64,000 bases of DNA from Streptomyces graminofaciens (GCF_030294945.1 NZ_AP018448.1:1054001-1118000), one strand, 5' to 3'. Counted from the first letter of the stretch, positions 28,124 to 37,993 are shown. The notes: a model not told the origin generated them from the letters alone. Numbers and translations are program-made.

Positions 28124-28969
28124 TCAGGCGTGGGTGTTGTCGTAGGCGAGGTTGTCGCCCAGTTCGCGGGATGCCTCGGCCTGGGCGAGGAGTTCCTTCG
28201 CCTTGGCCGCGGCGGCCTCGATGGCGTCCGCGCCGGCGACGAAGCGCTGCAGGGGCTTCTCCTGCTGGGCGATGGTGAGCAGGGCGCGGGCGAGCTTGGC
28301 GGGGTCGCCGGGCTGCTTGCCGTTGATGCTCTTGATGCCCTCGATCCTGGGGGCGGTGCGCGGGGCGTAGTCGTGGATGGACAGCTCGGGCCAGGTGGGG
28401 GACCCGTCCACGAGGAATTCGGTGCGGAAGTAGCCAGGCTCCACGGCTGTGGTGTGGATCCCGTAGGGCTCGACGTCGTAGCGAAGGGACTCCATCCAGC
28501 CCTCTTCCGCGAACTTGGAGGCGGCGTAGGCGGAGGTGAACTCCATGCCGACCAGGCCGGCGGTCGAGGTGATGGTGATGATGTGCCCGGCGCGCTGGCG
28601 GCGCATGATCGGCAGGACGGCGCGGGTGACGTTCATCGGGCCGAAGAGGTTGGTCTCGAACTGCTGGCGCATCTGCGCGGGCGAGATCTCCTCGAAGTAG
28701 CCGGCGACAAGATACCCGGCGTTGTTGATCAGGACGTCGATGCGGCCGAAGCGGTCGACGGCGGCCTGCGCGGCGGACTCCGCGTCGTCCAGGCTGGTGA
28801 CGTCCAGCTTGGTGACCAGCAGGTTGTCCTGCGGCCCGCCCAGGGTCTTCTCGACCTCCTCGGGACGGCGGCCGGTGGCGACGACCTGGTGCCCGGCGGC
28901 CAGGGCCTCGCGGGCGATGTCCGTGCCCAGACCGCGTCCGGCACCGGTGACGAGAATGACCTTGCTCAT
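28124..28969 (-). CDS. Short-chain dehydrogenase/reductase
   Basis: 281-residue classical SDR. NAD(P) site [24 protein letters not shown] in [14 protein letters not shown], catalytic Ser in [10 protein letters not shown] and Tyr/Lys in [10 protein letters not shown]. The Arg-Arg after the second strand (TGRRPEEVE) favours NADP. ATG at 28969 has AAAGGA upstream. It is 10 bp before the Ddn-like gene and follows a frameshifted SDR. Substrate unknown. Confidence 0.92.
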   Translation of the reverse strand: MSKVILVTGAGRGLGTDIAREALAAGHQVVATGRRPEEVEKTLGGPQDNLLVTKLDVTSLDDAESAAQAAVDRFGRIDVLINNAGYLVAGYFEEISPAQMRQQFETNLFGPMNVTRAVLPIMRRQRAGHIITITSTAGLVGMEFTSAYAASKFAEEGWMESLRYDVEPYGIHTTAVEPGYFRTEFLVDGSPTWPELSIHDYAPRTAPRIEGIKSINGKQPGDPAKLARALLTIAQQEKPLQRFVAGADAIEAAAAKAKELLAQAEASRELGDNLAYDNTHA

Positions 28970-29086
28970 GAGGAATTCCTTTCAGGCGCCATATCCGGCA
29001 CCCGGTATGTGCGGGGGTGATGTGTCGTGCCCGTCCCGGCGGCGGGCCAGGGATGGACAGGGGAGGATCTGGCGGGTCGGACGGCG

Positions 29087-29851
29087 TCAGGCCGACTCGG
29101 TGGGCATGATCCACAGGTCGGCGATGGAGGCATGCCGGGGGCGCGTGACCATGTAGGCAACGCCGTCGGCGATGTCCTCGGGGGCGAGGAACTCGACCAC
29201 TCCGAGGAGGGGGGGTGATCATCGCGTCCTGGATCTCGGGCTTGTTGTGCGAGGCCAGCTCGGTGTACACACCACCCGGCTCCAGGACACCGACGCGGAC
29301 GTGCCGCTGGGTGACTTCCTGGCGCAGGGACTCGGTGAAACCGTTCACACCGAACTTGGTGAGGTTGTAGACGCCGAGACCGTTCGTGGCGACGCGGCCG
29401 GCGACGGAGCTGATGTTGACGATGTCGGCGACCCGGCGCGGACCGTCCTCGGCGGCCTTGAGCAGGTGCGGGAGGGCGGCACGGGTGGTGTAGAGCAGGC
29501 CCTGGACATTGACGGCGATCATGCGCTCCCACTCCTCGGCGTCCGCGCCGACGACCGGGCCCAGGAGCATCACGCCGGCGTTGTTGACCAGAGTGTCCAG
29601 CCGACCGAAGTACTCGACCGTCTGCTCGACGGCGGCCTCGGCCTACTGCGGTCGGTGATGTCCGCTTCCACCACCAGCGCGGTGCCGCCGGCCTTCTCGA
29701 TCTCGGCGGCGAGACCGTCCAGACTGTCCTTGCGCCGAGCCACCAGAGCCACGGACGCGCCGTGCTCGGCGAACTGGTGGGCGGTGGCCTCGCCGATACC
29801 GCTGCTCGCGCCGGTGACGAGAACGACCGTGCCAGTCAGTTTCGATGCCAT
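29087..29851 (-). pseudogene. Short-chain dehydrogenase broken by two frameshifts
   Basis: The N-terminal part (29851 to about 29643) reads VVLVTGASSGIGEATAHQF and stops making sense after EADITDRS. A one-base loss there moves the frame; MMLLGPVVGADAEEWERMI, NISSVAGRVATNG and YNLTKFGVNGF (Tyr/Lys) continue in a second frame. At the C run near 29213 one extra base shifts it back, and LLGVVEFLAPEDIADGVAY to the TGA at 29087 completes a normal SDR. The two indels compensate, so this is either a recent pseudogene or two sequencing errors. Otherwise the protein is a full-length SDR of about 250 residues. Confidence 0.85.
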
Positions 29852-30027
29852 GGGGGGGTTTCCTGTTTCTCTGGTTCTGTTCTTCGGATCTCTACATGTG
29901 CGGCACAGGGCCCGGCGGGGCGGACCCGTGCGTGCCGAGGGCGCGGCGAGCGCGCCGTATCCGGGCCGTTCACACCGCCGTGAGGCGGTGCATCACCAAC
30001 AAAACCGGTTGTCACGGGAGTGTGGGA

Positions 30028-30061
30028 GTCCCTGATGAGGGGGTCACTGACAGGGACCCCC
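30028..30061. promoter_or_regulatory. Interleaved inverted repeats upstream of XRE gene
   Basis: GTCCCTG/CAGGGAC (30028-30034, 30050-30056) and GGGGGTC/GACCCCC (30039-30045, 30055-30061) overlap in the gap between the SDR pseudogene and the XRE regulator, 33 bp before its start. Either could be an operator for autoregulation. Confidence 0.4.
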
Positions 30062-30093
30062 TCCCCGGCGGAAGCGCTCGTAGAGTGGAGCGC

Positions 30094-31053
30094 GTGGCAG
30101 GCAGAAACGACCCCAACGGCACCAACCGCGACATCCGTGATGACTTCCGCGCGGAGATCCGGGAATTCCTGGGCACGCGACGGGCCAAGGTCACCCCTGA
30201 GCAGGCCGGACTGCCGGTCTACGGCGGAGAGCGCCGACGGGTCCCTGGACTGCGCCGCGAGGAGGTCGCCCTGCTCGCGGGCATCTCCAGCGAGTACTAC
30301 ACCCGGCTGGAGCGCGGCAACGCCACCGGAGTCTCCGAGAGCATCATCGACGGCATCGCGCAAGCGCTGCAGCTCGACGAGGCCGAACGCATCCACCTGC
30401 TCGACCTCCTGCGCGGCGCAGGCACGACCCGCCCACCACGCCGCCGACCGGCCCAGCAGCGCGTGCGGCCCCCGGTGCAACGCGTCCTCGACTCGATGAG
30501 CGGCACCCCCGCCTTCATCCTCAGCGGACGCGGGGACATCCTGGCCGCCAACCACCTCGGGCACGCCCTGTACTCCCCGGTCTACGCCGACCCGGTGCGC
30601 CCGCCCAACAACTCCAGGTTCATCTTTCTCGACCCCCGCGCGATTGAGTTCTTCCGCGACTGGGACCAGGTCGCAGGCGACTGTGTCGCCATGCTGCGCG
30701 CCGAGGCCGGCCGCGATCTCTACGACCGGCGGCTGACGGACCTGATCGGGGAGCTGTCCACCCGCAGCGAGGAGTTCCGGCGCCGCTGGGCGGCCCACAA
30801 CGTCCGAATGCACGCCACCGGCGTGAAGCTCCTGCACCACCCGGTCGTCGGCGACCTCGACCTGCCCTTCGAAACCTTCCCTCTAGGCGCCGACCCCAGC
30901 CAGGTCCTCCTCACCTACACAGCTGAGCCTGCCTCGCCCTCGCAGGACGCCCTGAACCTGCTGGCCAGCTGGGCCGCGGCCAACGACGACATCGAGCGGT
31001 CCGCGCCGGCTACTGACTCCGAACCGGTCGACTCCTCCGACACTCCCGACTGA
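30094..31053 (+). CDS. XRE family regulator with MmyB-like ligand domain
   Basis: 319 residues. N-terminal helix-turn-helix: REFLGTRRAKVTPEQAGLP, VPGLRREEVALLAGISSEYY and TRLERGNATGVSESIIDGIA. C-terminal MmyB-like PAS domain: PAFILSGRGDILAANHLGHA and LLTYTAEPASPSQDALNLLA. The GTG at 30094 is chosen (GGAG 5 bp upstream); a GTG at 30085 is the alternative. It faces the SDR, Ddn and aldo/keto reductase genes and probably controls them. Such regulators commonly bind a fatty-acid-like ligand; the ligand here is unknown. A second member of this family is at 49591. Confidence 0.9.
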   Translation: MAGRNDPNGTNRDIRDDFRAEIREFLGTRRAKVTPEQAGLPVYGGERRRVPGLRREEVALLAGISSEYYTRLERGNATGVSESIIDGIAQALQLDEAERIHLLDLLRGAGTTRPPRRRPAQQRVRPPVQRVLDSMSGTPAFILSGRGDILAANHLGHALYSPVYADPVRPPNNSRFIFLDPRAIEFFRDWDQVAGDCVAMLRAEAGRDLYDRRLTDLIGELSTRSEEFRRRWAAHNVRMHATGVKLLHHPVVGDLDLPFETFPLGADPSQVLLTYTAEPASPSQDALNLLASWAAANDDIERSAPATDSEPVDSSDTPD

Positions 31054-31219
31054 TCGATGAGCCACGCGTGTCGATCCGCAGGGGTCGTCAACGCTTCCTG
31101 CGCAGCGGCACGATCCTCCACCGAAAGCATCGGCTGCCACGACTGCCCTTCGGGGCAACAGTCCGCAGCATCTGACTCTTCAAGCGGCCAGATCAGACCT
31201 GGTACCCCCAAGAATCGCC

Positions 31220-31345
31220 AAGACGAGCGACACTCTGACCCGCGGCTACTCCATGGCCTTCACCGCTGCTGGCCTCCTTTGCCTGGCCGCTGACACTGGC
31301 CGCACGGTCGTCACCACGCCCGCCATCAACGCCAAGAACCAGTAG
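31220..31345 (+). pseudogene. Terminal fragment of an MFS transporter
   Basis: A 41-residue open stretch reads TLTRGYSMAFTAAGLLCLAA and ends in NAKNQ then a stop, like the last membrane helix and tail of a DHA2-type MFS transporter. Nothing upstream continues it. It lies in decayed DNA between the XRE gene and the OLD-family remnant. Confidence 0.4.
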
Positions 31346-32770
31346 CCCTCCGAAGGCGCGCCGGCCGACCTTCGGCGTGGGCTGACTCCTCGAAACGGGC
31401 ACGGACATCGCCCCGTCGACTGGCCGAGGTCAGCATCTCCGCCGAGCACTTCAGCTTCTTGCGCATCTCCGCGGAGGTACCGGCTGGAAACAGGTCCCGG
31501 TCCCGGATGCAGGCCACGGTGACCGGTATCTGCTCGCCGTCACGCTGGAGGATCCGGCTGTAGCGGAAGAGACCGACGCCGCCGACATTGACGACGCTGA
31601 CGCCGCATTCGCTGAACGACCGGCCGACCGCCTGTGCGAGGGCGGGCAGGAGAATGGCTTCGGCGTCGCCCTCGACGATGGCCACGCTGCGAGCGAAGAA
31701 CAGGTTGGCTGGTCACCTCGAGGAAGCGGGTAAGGAAGGCGTAGTCCCCCTCGTCGAGCCGGGTCAGGCCCGGTGCCAGGCGGAAGGTCGATCCGCGGGC
31801 GACGAGGGTGAGGTGTTCGACCGGGGTGGCCGAGGCCAGGTTGGGGCTGTGGGTAGTGAGGATGACTGGACCGGCGGCGTCTCCGCTGTGTTCGCGGTCT
31901 CGGCGCGATCCCGCAGGAGGTCCATGATGCGGGTCTGGAGCTGCGGGTGGAGGTGAGCTCGGGTTCCTCGATCAGCAGCAGGGGCGCGAAGTCGCTGTTG
32001 CCGAGCAGGAGCAGTTCGGCCGCCATGAACAGGGCGTTGTTGTAACCCAGGCCATGTCTGGTCCACTCCCCCGTGCCCGCGAACAGCGTGAGCTCCAGCC
32101 GCTCCAGCGCACGGGCGAGTGTGGCATCACCCGCAACGCCGATCTCACCGCGCAGGACGTCCGAGCCGATGGAGAACTTCTGCAGGTAACCGGTGTTGAT
32201 GTCGTCCCGGGCCGCGGCCACCGCCTCGTTGTCGCTGATGTGCCGTTCCGCGCGGCGCAGGATCCCGACCAGGGTGGAGGCGCTGCCGGTCGCCTCGTCG
32301 AAGTCGTCCTCACCTTGTGCACGCATGGCCGGGTAGCCGGCCAGGATTTGCGACAGCCGTGATCCCCGGCCGGAGCGCAACTCCGCCTCGGCATCCCGCA
32401 ACGGACGCAGATAGGTGGCTTTCAGCAGTTCACGCGCAGCACCGTCCAGGGCCGGCCCCTGCCCATCGCGGCCGGTGCGCGTGGTCACCGCGACGCGGTG
32501 GGGCCGCAACGGGTCCTCAACTCCGCCTTGACGGTGACGTAGAGGGCGACGTTGCCCTCATCGTCCGTGGTCAGCAACTCAGGAAGACGGTTTGCTCCTC
32601 CGTCGTGAGGCCCTTGAACCCACAGGTGATCTTGAAAGTGCCCGCGCGGCCGTCCGGTCCGACGTGGAAGTCGTCGCGCGTGATGCGGTAGAAGTCAGCC
32701 GCGGTCGCCAGCAGGCACAGGCGGATCGCATCGATGATGGCCGTCTTGCCGCTGTCACCCGGGACGTCGT
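31326..32770 (-). pseudogene. OLD-family ATP-dependent endonuclease, multiply frameshifted
   Basis: Minus-strand pieces of an OLD/RecF-like nuclease in several frames: the end of a Walker A (DSGKTAIIDAIRLCLLATA), the central ARELLKATYLRPLRDAEAEL, the pre-Walker-B AAELLLLGNSDFAPLLLIEE, then in another frame AHLHPQLQTRIMDLLRD, VILTTHSPNLASATPVEH, and in a third the TOPRIM part IVEGDAEAILLPALAQAV and IRDRDLFPAG. The P-loop start and the C-terminus are lost. At least three frame changes (about 32580, 31960, 31880, 31690) show that it is dead. OLD nucleases act in phage defence, so this may be the remains of a defence gene. Confidence 0.8.
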
Positions 32771-32994
32771 CTCCGGGGCCCCGGCCGAAGCCGGCAGCCA
32801 CCTGGCCCGCACCCGTTCGGAAGCCCCCCTCGACCACGGCGGCATTGAGGAGCCCGCGCGAGGCGCCCCCCACCGACATGCCTCGCGGGCCTTGGAGCAC
32901 TCGCCGGGTTCCCGTCGCCGGGCGATCTGTCCGCAGGTTCGGGCAGGGAGCCCGCGCAGGTGAATCGCGGGGAGGTCGACCTCCGCTCTGGTAA

Positions 32995-33028
32995 TTGACA
33001 GGGTACGGACGTACCTCTTAACGTACCC
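32995..33028 (+). promoter_or_regulatory. Promoter and TetR operator of CocE operon
   Basis: TTGACA (32995-33000) with 18 bp to TAACGT (33019-33024) is a near-consensus promoter. Between and over the -10 lies the dyad GGTAC-GGAC-GTACC (33002-33015) followed by TAACGTACCC (33019-33028). The same arrangement recurs in the opposite orientation at 38033-38060, in front of the TetR gene. Confidence 0.8.
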
Positions 33029-33067
33029 GCATCCCGGGCAAGGCCATCAGCTCAACGAGGAGCACCG

Positions 33068-34813
33068 ATGCAGCACCTGTACGACATAGATGTCCAGGTT
33101 CCGATGCGTGACGGCGTAGCTCTTGCCGCCAACGTGTGGCATCCGGCCGAAGGGGAGGCTCCGGCGCTGCTCGTGCGCCTGCCGTACGGCAAAGACGTGA
33201 TGGGCTTCGGCCAGTCAGCCATCCCCGACCTCCTGACTCTGGTGGAGGCCGGCTACGCGCTGGTGGTGCAGGACTGCCGGGGCACCCACCGCTCGGAAGG
33301 CGAGTTCGTTCCCCACATGGCCGACCGGGCCGACGGCGAGGACACCGTCGCCTGGATCGCCGAGCAGCCGTGGTCGGACGGCACGGTGGGCATGTACGGA
33401 CCGTCCTACCTCGGGATGGTCCAGTGGGAAACCGCCGCCACTGGCGCCCCCGCCCTCAAAGCCATCGCGCCGACCTTCACCTCGATCGACAACTACGAGG
33501 CGCCCTGGTACTCCGCGGGAGGTGCGCTCTCACTGAGCCTGGTCACGTGGTGGAACGCCATCATGTACGCGGCCGACGCGCAGCGGTCCCTGGCGGCCGG
33601 CGAGGACACTCTGTCCCAGCTGCAGCAGCTCGGTCAGGCGGTCCTGTTCCCCGAGCCTCTCAACGACGTGCTGCCGACCGCCGAAGTTCCGGTTCTGGCG
33701 GCGTACGGCAAGTGGTGGGACGACTGGATGGCCCACCCCTCCCACGACGGGTACTGGGACGCCATGGAGCTCACCCCCGAGCTCAAGAACGTCACGGCCC
33801 CGGCGCTGAACATCGGCGGCTGGTACGACCTCTACATCGGCCAGACCGTCCGCACCTACACCACCGCCCGCCGGCAGGCGGGCAGTGCACAGGCGCGTGA
33901 GGGGCAGCGGCTGATCATCGGTCCGTGGGATCACATGGCCACGACCGGCGTCTATCCCGACCGCTCCTTCGGCCCGCTGGCCAGTGCCCAGATGCTGGGC
34001 CTGACCGGTCTGCATGTGAAGTTCTTCGACCGCTGGCTGCGCGGCGACACCACCGCTCTGGACGACGTGGCGCCCGTGAAGATCTTCGTGATGGGCATCG
34101 ACCAGTGGCGCGACGAGCAGGAGTGGCCGCTGCCCGACACGCTGTGGACCGACTTCCACCTGACGAGCAGCGGACACGCCAACACAGCAGACGGCGACGG
34201 CGTGTTGACGACCGATCCACCGGCCGGCACCGGGCACGACACCTACCTCTACGACCCGCGCCGCCCGGTTCCCACCGCCGGCGGGGCATCCATGCCGACG
34301 ACATTCGGATTCTGCGGTCCGGTCGACCAACGGACGGTCGCCGGCCGCGAAGACGTCCTGTGCTTCGCCACGCCCGTGCTCGAAGAGGCCGTCGAGGTCA
34401 CCGGTCCGGTCAGCCTCACCCTGTTCGTCTCCTCCTCGGCGGTGGACACCGACTTCACCGCCAAGCTCGTCGACGTCTTCCCCGACGGCAAAGCGATCAA
34501 CCTGTGCGACGGGATCCTGCGCACCCGCTACCGAGGCGGCCTCGCCACGGAAGAGCTGATGGAGCCCGGCACGGTCTACGAGATCACCATCGACATGACC
34601 GCCACCTCGAATGTGTTCCTCCCCGGTCACCGCATCCGCGTGGACGTCTCCAGCAGCAACTTCCCCCGCTACGACCGCAACACCAACACCGGCGGTGTCA
34701 TCGCCCGTGAGAGCGAGGAGCAGATGATTCCCGCGGTCAACCAGATCCATCACGGGCCGAACCACCCCAGCCGCCTGGTCCTGCCGGTCATCGACCGCAA
34801 GGACCAGCGATGA
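33068..34813 (+). CDS. CocE/NonD family hydrolase (S15-type esterase or acylase)
   Basis: 581-residue alpha/beta hydrolase of the cocaine esterase/X-Pro dipeptidase family: VPMRDGVALAANVWHPAEGE at the start, YALVVQDCRGTHRSEGEF, the nucleophile elbow MYGPSYLGMVQW with Ser113, and the likely acid/base in NIGGWYDLYIG and IIGPWDHMATTG. The C-terminal jelly-roll is typical (VTGPVSLTLFVSSSAVDTDF). GAGGAG precedes ATG 33068. No signal peptide is seen, so it acts in the cytoplasm on an ester, amide or beta-lactam-type bond. First gene of a four-gene coupled operon. Confidence 0.9.
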   Translation: MQHLYDIDVQVPMRDGVALAANVWHPAEGEAPALLVRLPYGKDVMGFGQSAIPDLLTLVEAGYALVVQDCRGTHRSEGEFVPHMADRADGEDTVAWIAEQPWSDGTVGMYGPSYLGMVQWETAATGAPALKAIAPTFTSIDNYEAPWYSAGGALSLSLVTWWNAIMYAADAQRSLAAGEDTLSQLQQLGQAVLFPEPLNDVLPTAEVPVLAAYGKWWDDWMAHPSHDGYWDAMELTPELKNVTAPALNIGGWYDLYIGQTVRTYTTARRQAGSAQAREGQRLIIGPWDHMATTGVYPDRSFGPLASAQMLGLTGLHVKFFDRWLRGDTTALDDVAPVKIFVMGIDQWRDEQEWPLPDTLWTDFHLTSSGHANTADGDGVLTTDPPAGTGHDTYLYDPRRPVPTAGGASMPTTFGFCGPVDQRTVAGREDVLCFATPVLEEAVEVTGPVSLTLFVSSSAVDTDFTAKLVDVFPDGKAINLCDGILRTRYRGGLATEELMEPGTVYEITIDMTATSNVFLPGHRIRVDVSSSNFPRYDRNTNTGGVIARESEEQMIPAVNQIHHGPNHPSRLVLPVIDRKDQR

Positions 34814-36453
34814 GCGCCGCCGACCGGGTCGCCGAACTGAACGCGACCTTCACAGCCCCTTCCCTGAACGCGGCCTTGCTGCTGTGCGACCGGCACCCCG
34901 CGGACCGTGTCGCGTTCACCGTTGTCGACAGTGACGGCAAGGCTTCCATGCTGTCGTACGGAGAGCTCGCCGCGGACTCCCACCGCTGTGCGCGAGCCCT
35001 CCAAGGGCTCGGGGTCGGTCCCGGTGACAGGGTCGCGACCCTGATGGGCAAGAGCACCGACCTGGTCACCGTCATCCTCGCGATCTGGCGGCTCGGCGCG
35101 GTCTACGTCCCGCTGTTCACCGCGTTCGCACCCCAGGCCATCGCCCTGCGCCTGGAAGGCTCAGGCGCGCACGTCGTGGTCGTCGACCCGGACCAGCGCC
35201 ACAAACTCGACCCGGGCCCCGACATGCCGGACGACCCCGAGCGCCGCGTCGTCGTCACCGGAACCAGCACCTCCCGCGGTGACACCTTGCTGGCCGACCT
35301 CATCGCGGCCGCGTCGCCAGAGCCGGTCCCCGCCGTCACCACCAGCGGGGACGGACCGCTGGTGCACATGTTCACCTCCGGCACCACCGGCAAGCCCAAG
35401 GGCGTCATCCACCCCGTCTCCTACATCGCCGGATGGCAGGTCTACCTGGAGTACGGCCTGGGCGTCACCCGGGGCAGTAGCTACTGGTGCGCAGCCGATC
35501 CAGGCTGGGCCTACGGGCTGTACTCCGCCATCGTCGCTCCGATGGCCGCCGGCATCCCCAGCCTGCTGCTGTCCGGCGGGTTCTCCCCGGAGACGACCTG
35601 GCGCACCCTCGTCGACCACCAGGTCACCGACTTCGCCGCCGCCCCGACCGTGTACCGGGGACTGCGCTCCTCATCGGTGCCCGTGCCCCGGGGCCTGTGG
35701 CTTCAACGGGCGTCCAGCGCGGGGGAGCCCCTGACCCCTGAGGTCAATGAGTGGGCCGGCGCTGCGCTCGGCCTGGCCGTGCACGACCACTTCGGCCAGA
35801 CCGAGGTCGGGATGCCCTTGGCCAACCACCACCACCCCGAACTCGCCCACCCTCTCAAGGCCGGATCGATGGGCCGGCCTCTGCCCGGCTGGAGCCTCAC
35901 CGTCCTGGCCGACGAGAAGGACGAGCCCGCCGGCCCGGGCGTGCTCGGCCGGGTCGCGATCGACGTCGCCGAAAGCCCGCTGATGACCTTCCGCGACTAC
36001 CAGATCCCCGGGCAGAGCGACGCCAAGTTCACCCCCGACGGCCGCTATTACCTCACGGGCGACGCCGGACGCATCGACGCCGACGGCGACTTCTTCTTCT
36101 CCTCCCGCGACGACGACGTCATCATCATGGCCGGCTACCGGATCGGCCCGTTCGAGATCGAGAGCGTCCTCGCCCAGCACCCCGCCGTCGCCGAGTGCAG
36201 CGTCATCGGCGCACCCGACGACGTCCGCGGCGAGGTCATCGAGGCATACGTCGTCCTGCGCGACGCCGGCGACGCCTCGCGGCAACTGGCCACCGAACTC
36301 CAGCAGCTGGTCAAGACCCGCTACGCCGCCCACGCCTACCCGCGCACGATCCACTTCATCGACGCCCTGCCCAAGACGCCCAGTGGCAAGACCCAGCGCT
36401 ACCTGCTGCGCAGCCGCCGACGCGCCGAACTCGCCACCCCGGAGTCCCGTTGA
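34810..36453 (+). CDS. Acyl-CoA ligase (AMP-forming)
   Basis: 547-residue adenylate-forming ligase. A3 loop HMFTSGTTGKPKGVIHPVSY near residue 180, WCAADPGWAYGLYSAIVAP, HDHFGQTEVGMPLANHH, the DGRYYLTGDAGRIDADGDFF core and the catalytic Lys in PKTPSGKTQRYLLR. It resembles acetyl/medium-chain ligases. The ATG overlaps the hydrolase stop (ATGA). It probably activates the acid freed by the CocE-type enzyme. Confidence 0.92.
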   Translation: MSAADRVAELNATFTAPSLNAALLLCDRHPADRVAFTVVDSDGKASMLSYGELAADSHRCARALQGLGVGPGDRVATLMGKSTDLVTVILAIWRLGAVYVPLFTAFAPQAIALRLEGSGAHVVVVDPDQRHKLDPGPDMPDDPERRVVVTGTSTSRGDTLLADLIAAASPEPVPAVTTSGDGPLVHMFTSGTTGKPKGVIHPVSYIAGWQVYLEYGLGVTRGSSYWCAADPGWAYGLYSAIVAPMAAGIPSLLLSGGFSPETTWRTLVDHQVTDFAAAPTVYRGLRSSSVPVPRGLWLQRASSAGEPLTPEVNEWAGAALGLAVHDHFGQTEVGMPLANHHHPELAHPLKAGSMGRPLPGWSLTVLADEKDEPAGPGVLGRVAIDVAESPLMTFRDYQIPGQSDAKFTPDGRYYLTGDAGRIDADGDFFFSSRDDDVIIMAGYRIGPFEIESVLAQHPAVAECSVIGAPDDVRGEVIEAYVVLRDAGDASRQLATELQQLVKTRYAAHAYPRTIHFIDALPKTPSGKTQRYLLRSRRRAELATPESR

Positions 36454-37238
36454 CCGACACCGAACCTCTGCTCGTCGAGCAACGCGGCCCCGTCCGGTGG
36501 CTGCTGCTCAACCGCCCCGATCGGCGCAACGCCCTCGACATCTCCCTCGTCGAAGCCCTGGACAAGCAGATCAGCAGCGCCGAGGCCGACCCCGCCACAG
36601 CGGTCATCGCCGTGGCAGGCAACGGGCCGAGCTTCTGTGCCGGCGGGGACTTCCACCAGTTCCTGGAACTGCACGACAGGGGCGACAACCCGGTCGATTT
36701 CCTGGCCGACGTGTCGGCCTGCTTCAGCCGCATCGCGGCCAGCCCGAAACCATGGGTCGCCGTGCTGCACGGTCACGCCGTCGCCGGGGGCCTCGAACTC
36801 GCGCTGGCCTGCGACGTCGTCGTCGCCGCCGACACCACGCTCATCGGCGACGGTCACCTGCAGCGGCGGCTGGTACCGGCCGGCGGGTCCAGCGTGCGGC
36901 TTCCTGGTGCGGTCGGACGCGGCCTGTCGCGTTGGCTCCTGCTCACCGGCGAACTGCTGCCCGCCACCGAGTTCGCGCACACGGGCTGGATCCACGCGAT
37001 CGTGCCCGAGGCCGACCTCGACGACACCGCCACCCGCGCCTGCCACCAGTTGGCCGACCGCAACAGCCCAGCCCAGCAACGGCTCAAGACGCTGCTGCAC
37101 CGGATCGACGGCCTCGCCCCCGAGCAGGCCCTGCGCAAGGAACTGGCCACCTTCGCCGACAACTGGACGGCAAGCTCCGTGGCCGACGCCCTGCGGGCCT
37201 TCCTCGCACCCCGGACCACGAAAGCAGACCACAAGTGA
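36450..37238 (+). CDS. Enoyl-CoA hydratase/isomerase family protein
   Basis: About 262 residues of crotonase fold: RPDRRNALDISLVEALDKQI, oxyanion loop FCAGGDFHQFLEL, and second loop HGHAVAGGLELALACDVVVA. The TTG start at 36450 overlaps the ligase stop (TTGA) and is preceded by GGAG; no better start exists. The second catalytic Glu (GAGG-type region) is replaced by GDGHLQRRLVPAGGSSVRLP, which is variable in the family, so hydratase versus isomerase cannot be told. It would act on the CoA ester made by the ligase. Confidence 0.88.
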   Translation: MTDTEPLLVEQRGPVRWLLLNRPDRRNALDISLVEALDKQISSAEADPATAVIAVAGNGPSFCAGGDFHQFLELHDRGDNPVDFLADVSACFSRIAASPKPWVAVLHGHAVAGGLELALACDVVVAADTTLIGDGHLQRRLVPAGGSSVRLPGAVGRGLSRWLLLTGELLPATEFAHTGWIHAIVPEADLDDTATRACHQLADRNSPAQQRLKTLLHRIDGLAPEQALRKELATFADNWTASSVADALRAFLAPRTTKADHK

Positions 37239-37993
37239 ATCGCTACCAGGGACGGGTCGTCGCCATCACCGGGGCCGCACAAGGTCTCGGCCTCGCCATG
37301 GCAACCCGCTTCGCCGCCGAGGGCGCCACCGTCGCGCTGTCCGACGTCAACGAACAAGCCCTCATCGATGCCGCCGGGACCATCACCGACGCCCATGACG
37401 CGAAACTTCGCACCGACGTGGTGGACGTGACCGACTCGGCTCAGGTCAATGCCTGGATCACCGGGGTCACCGCCGACCTCGGCGGCCTCGACGTGCTGGT
37501 CAACAACGCCGGCATCATCCGCGACAACCGCGTCGAGGACATCACCGACGACGACTGGCACGCGGTCATCGGCGTCAGCCTCACCGGCGGCTTCCACTGC
37601 GCCCGCGCCGCGTTCGGCCCCATGAAACGCCAGGGCTACGGACGTATCGTCAGCTTCTCCTCCATGTCATGGCGCGGGAACTTCGGCCAGACCAACTACG
37701 TGGCCGCCAAGGCCGGCATCGTCGGCATGACCCGCACCCTCGCGCTGGAGGGCGCCCGCCACGGCATCACCGCCAACGCCATCGCCCCCGGCCTCATCGA
37801 GACACCGATGCTCGCCTCGATGAACGGCCCGGCGCGAGACAAGCTCACCAGCAAGGTCCCGATGCGTCACACCGGCAGGCCCGAGGACATCGCCGAAGCC
37901 GCAGCCTTCCTCGCCAGTGAAGCCGCCGGCTACATCACCGGCATCGTCCTCGACGTTGACGGCGGCATCTCCATCGGATCCTCGATCCGGTAA
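37235..37993 (+). CDS. Short-chain dehydrogenase, 3-oxoacyl reductase-like
   Basis: 252-residue FabG-like SDR: VVAITGAAQGLGLAMATRFA, DVLVNNAGIIRDNRVEDITD, catalytic Ser in FSSMSWRGN, Tyr/Lys in TNYVAAKAGIVGM, and the typical C-terminus TGIVLDVDGGISI. GTG at 37235 overlaps the hydratase stop by GTGA. It would oxidise the 3-hydroxyacyl-CoA from the hydratase, giving with genes 1-3 a short beta-oxidation-like route for the acid released by the hydrolase. Confidence 0.92.
   Translation: MNRYQGRVVAITGAAQGLGLAMATRFAAEGATVALSDVNEQALIDAAGTITDAHDAKLRTDVVDVTDSAQVNAWITGVTADLGGLDVLVNNAGIIRDNRVEDITDDDWHAVIGVSLTGGFHCARAAFGPMKRQGYGRIVSFSSMSWRGNFGQTNYVAAKAGIVGMTRTLALEGARHGITANAIAPGLIETPMLASMNGPARDKLTSKVPMRHTGRPEDIAEAAAFLASEAAGYITGIVLDVDGGISIGSSIR

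Noticed and set aside
30003..30010. AACCGGTT as a second copy of the sugar operator at 3068
   Set aside because: The 8-mer is the same but the flanks differ and the neighbouring genes are unrelated; an 8-bp palindrome can recur by chance.
35751..36449. Extended N-terminus of the enoyl-CoA hydratase
   Set aside because: The open frame runs back through the ligase gene, but its translation there is Arg/Pro-rich shadow; the TTG at 36450 overlaps the ligase stop and starts the recognisable crotonase fold.
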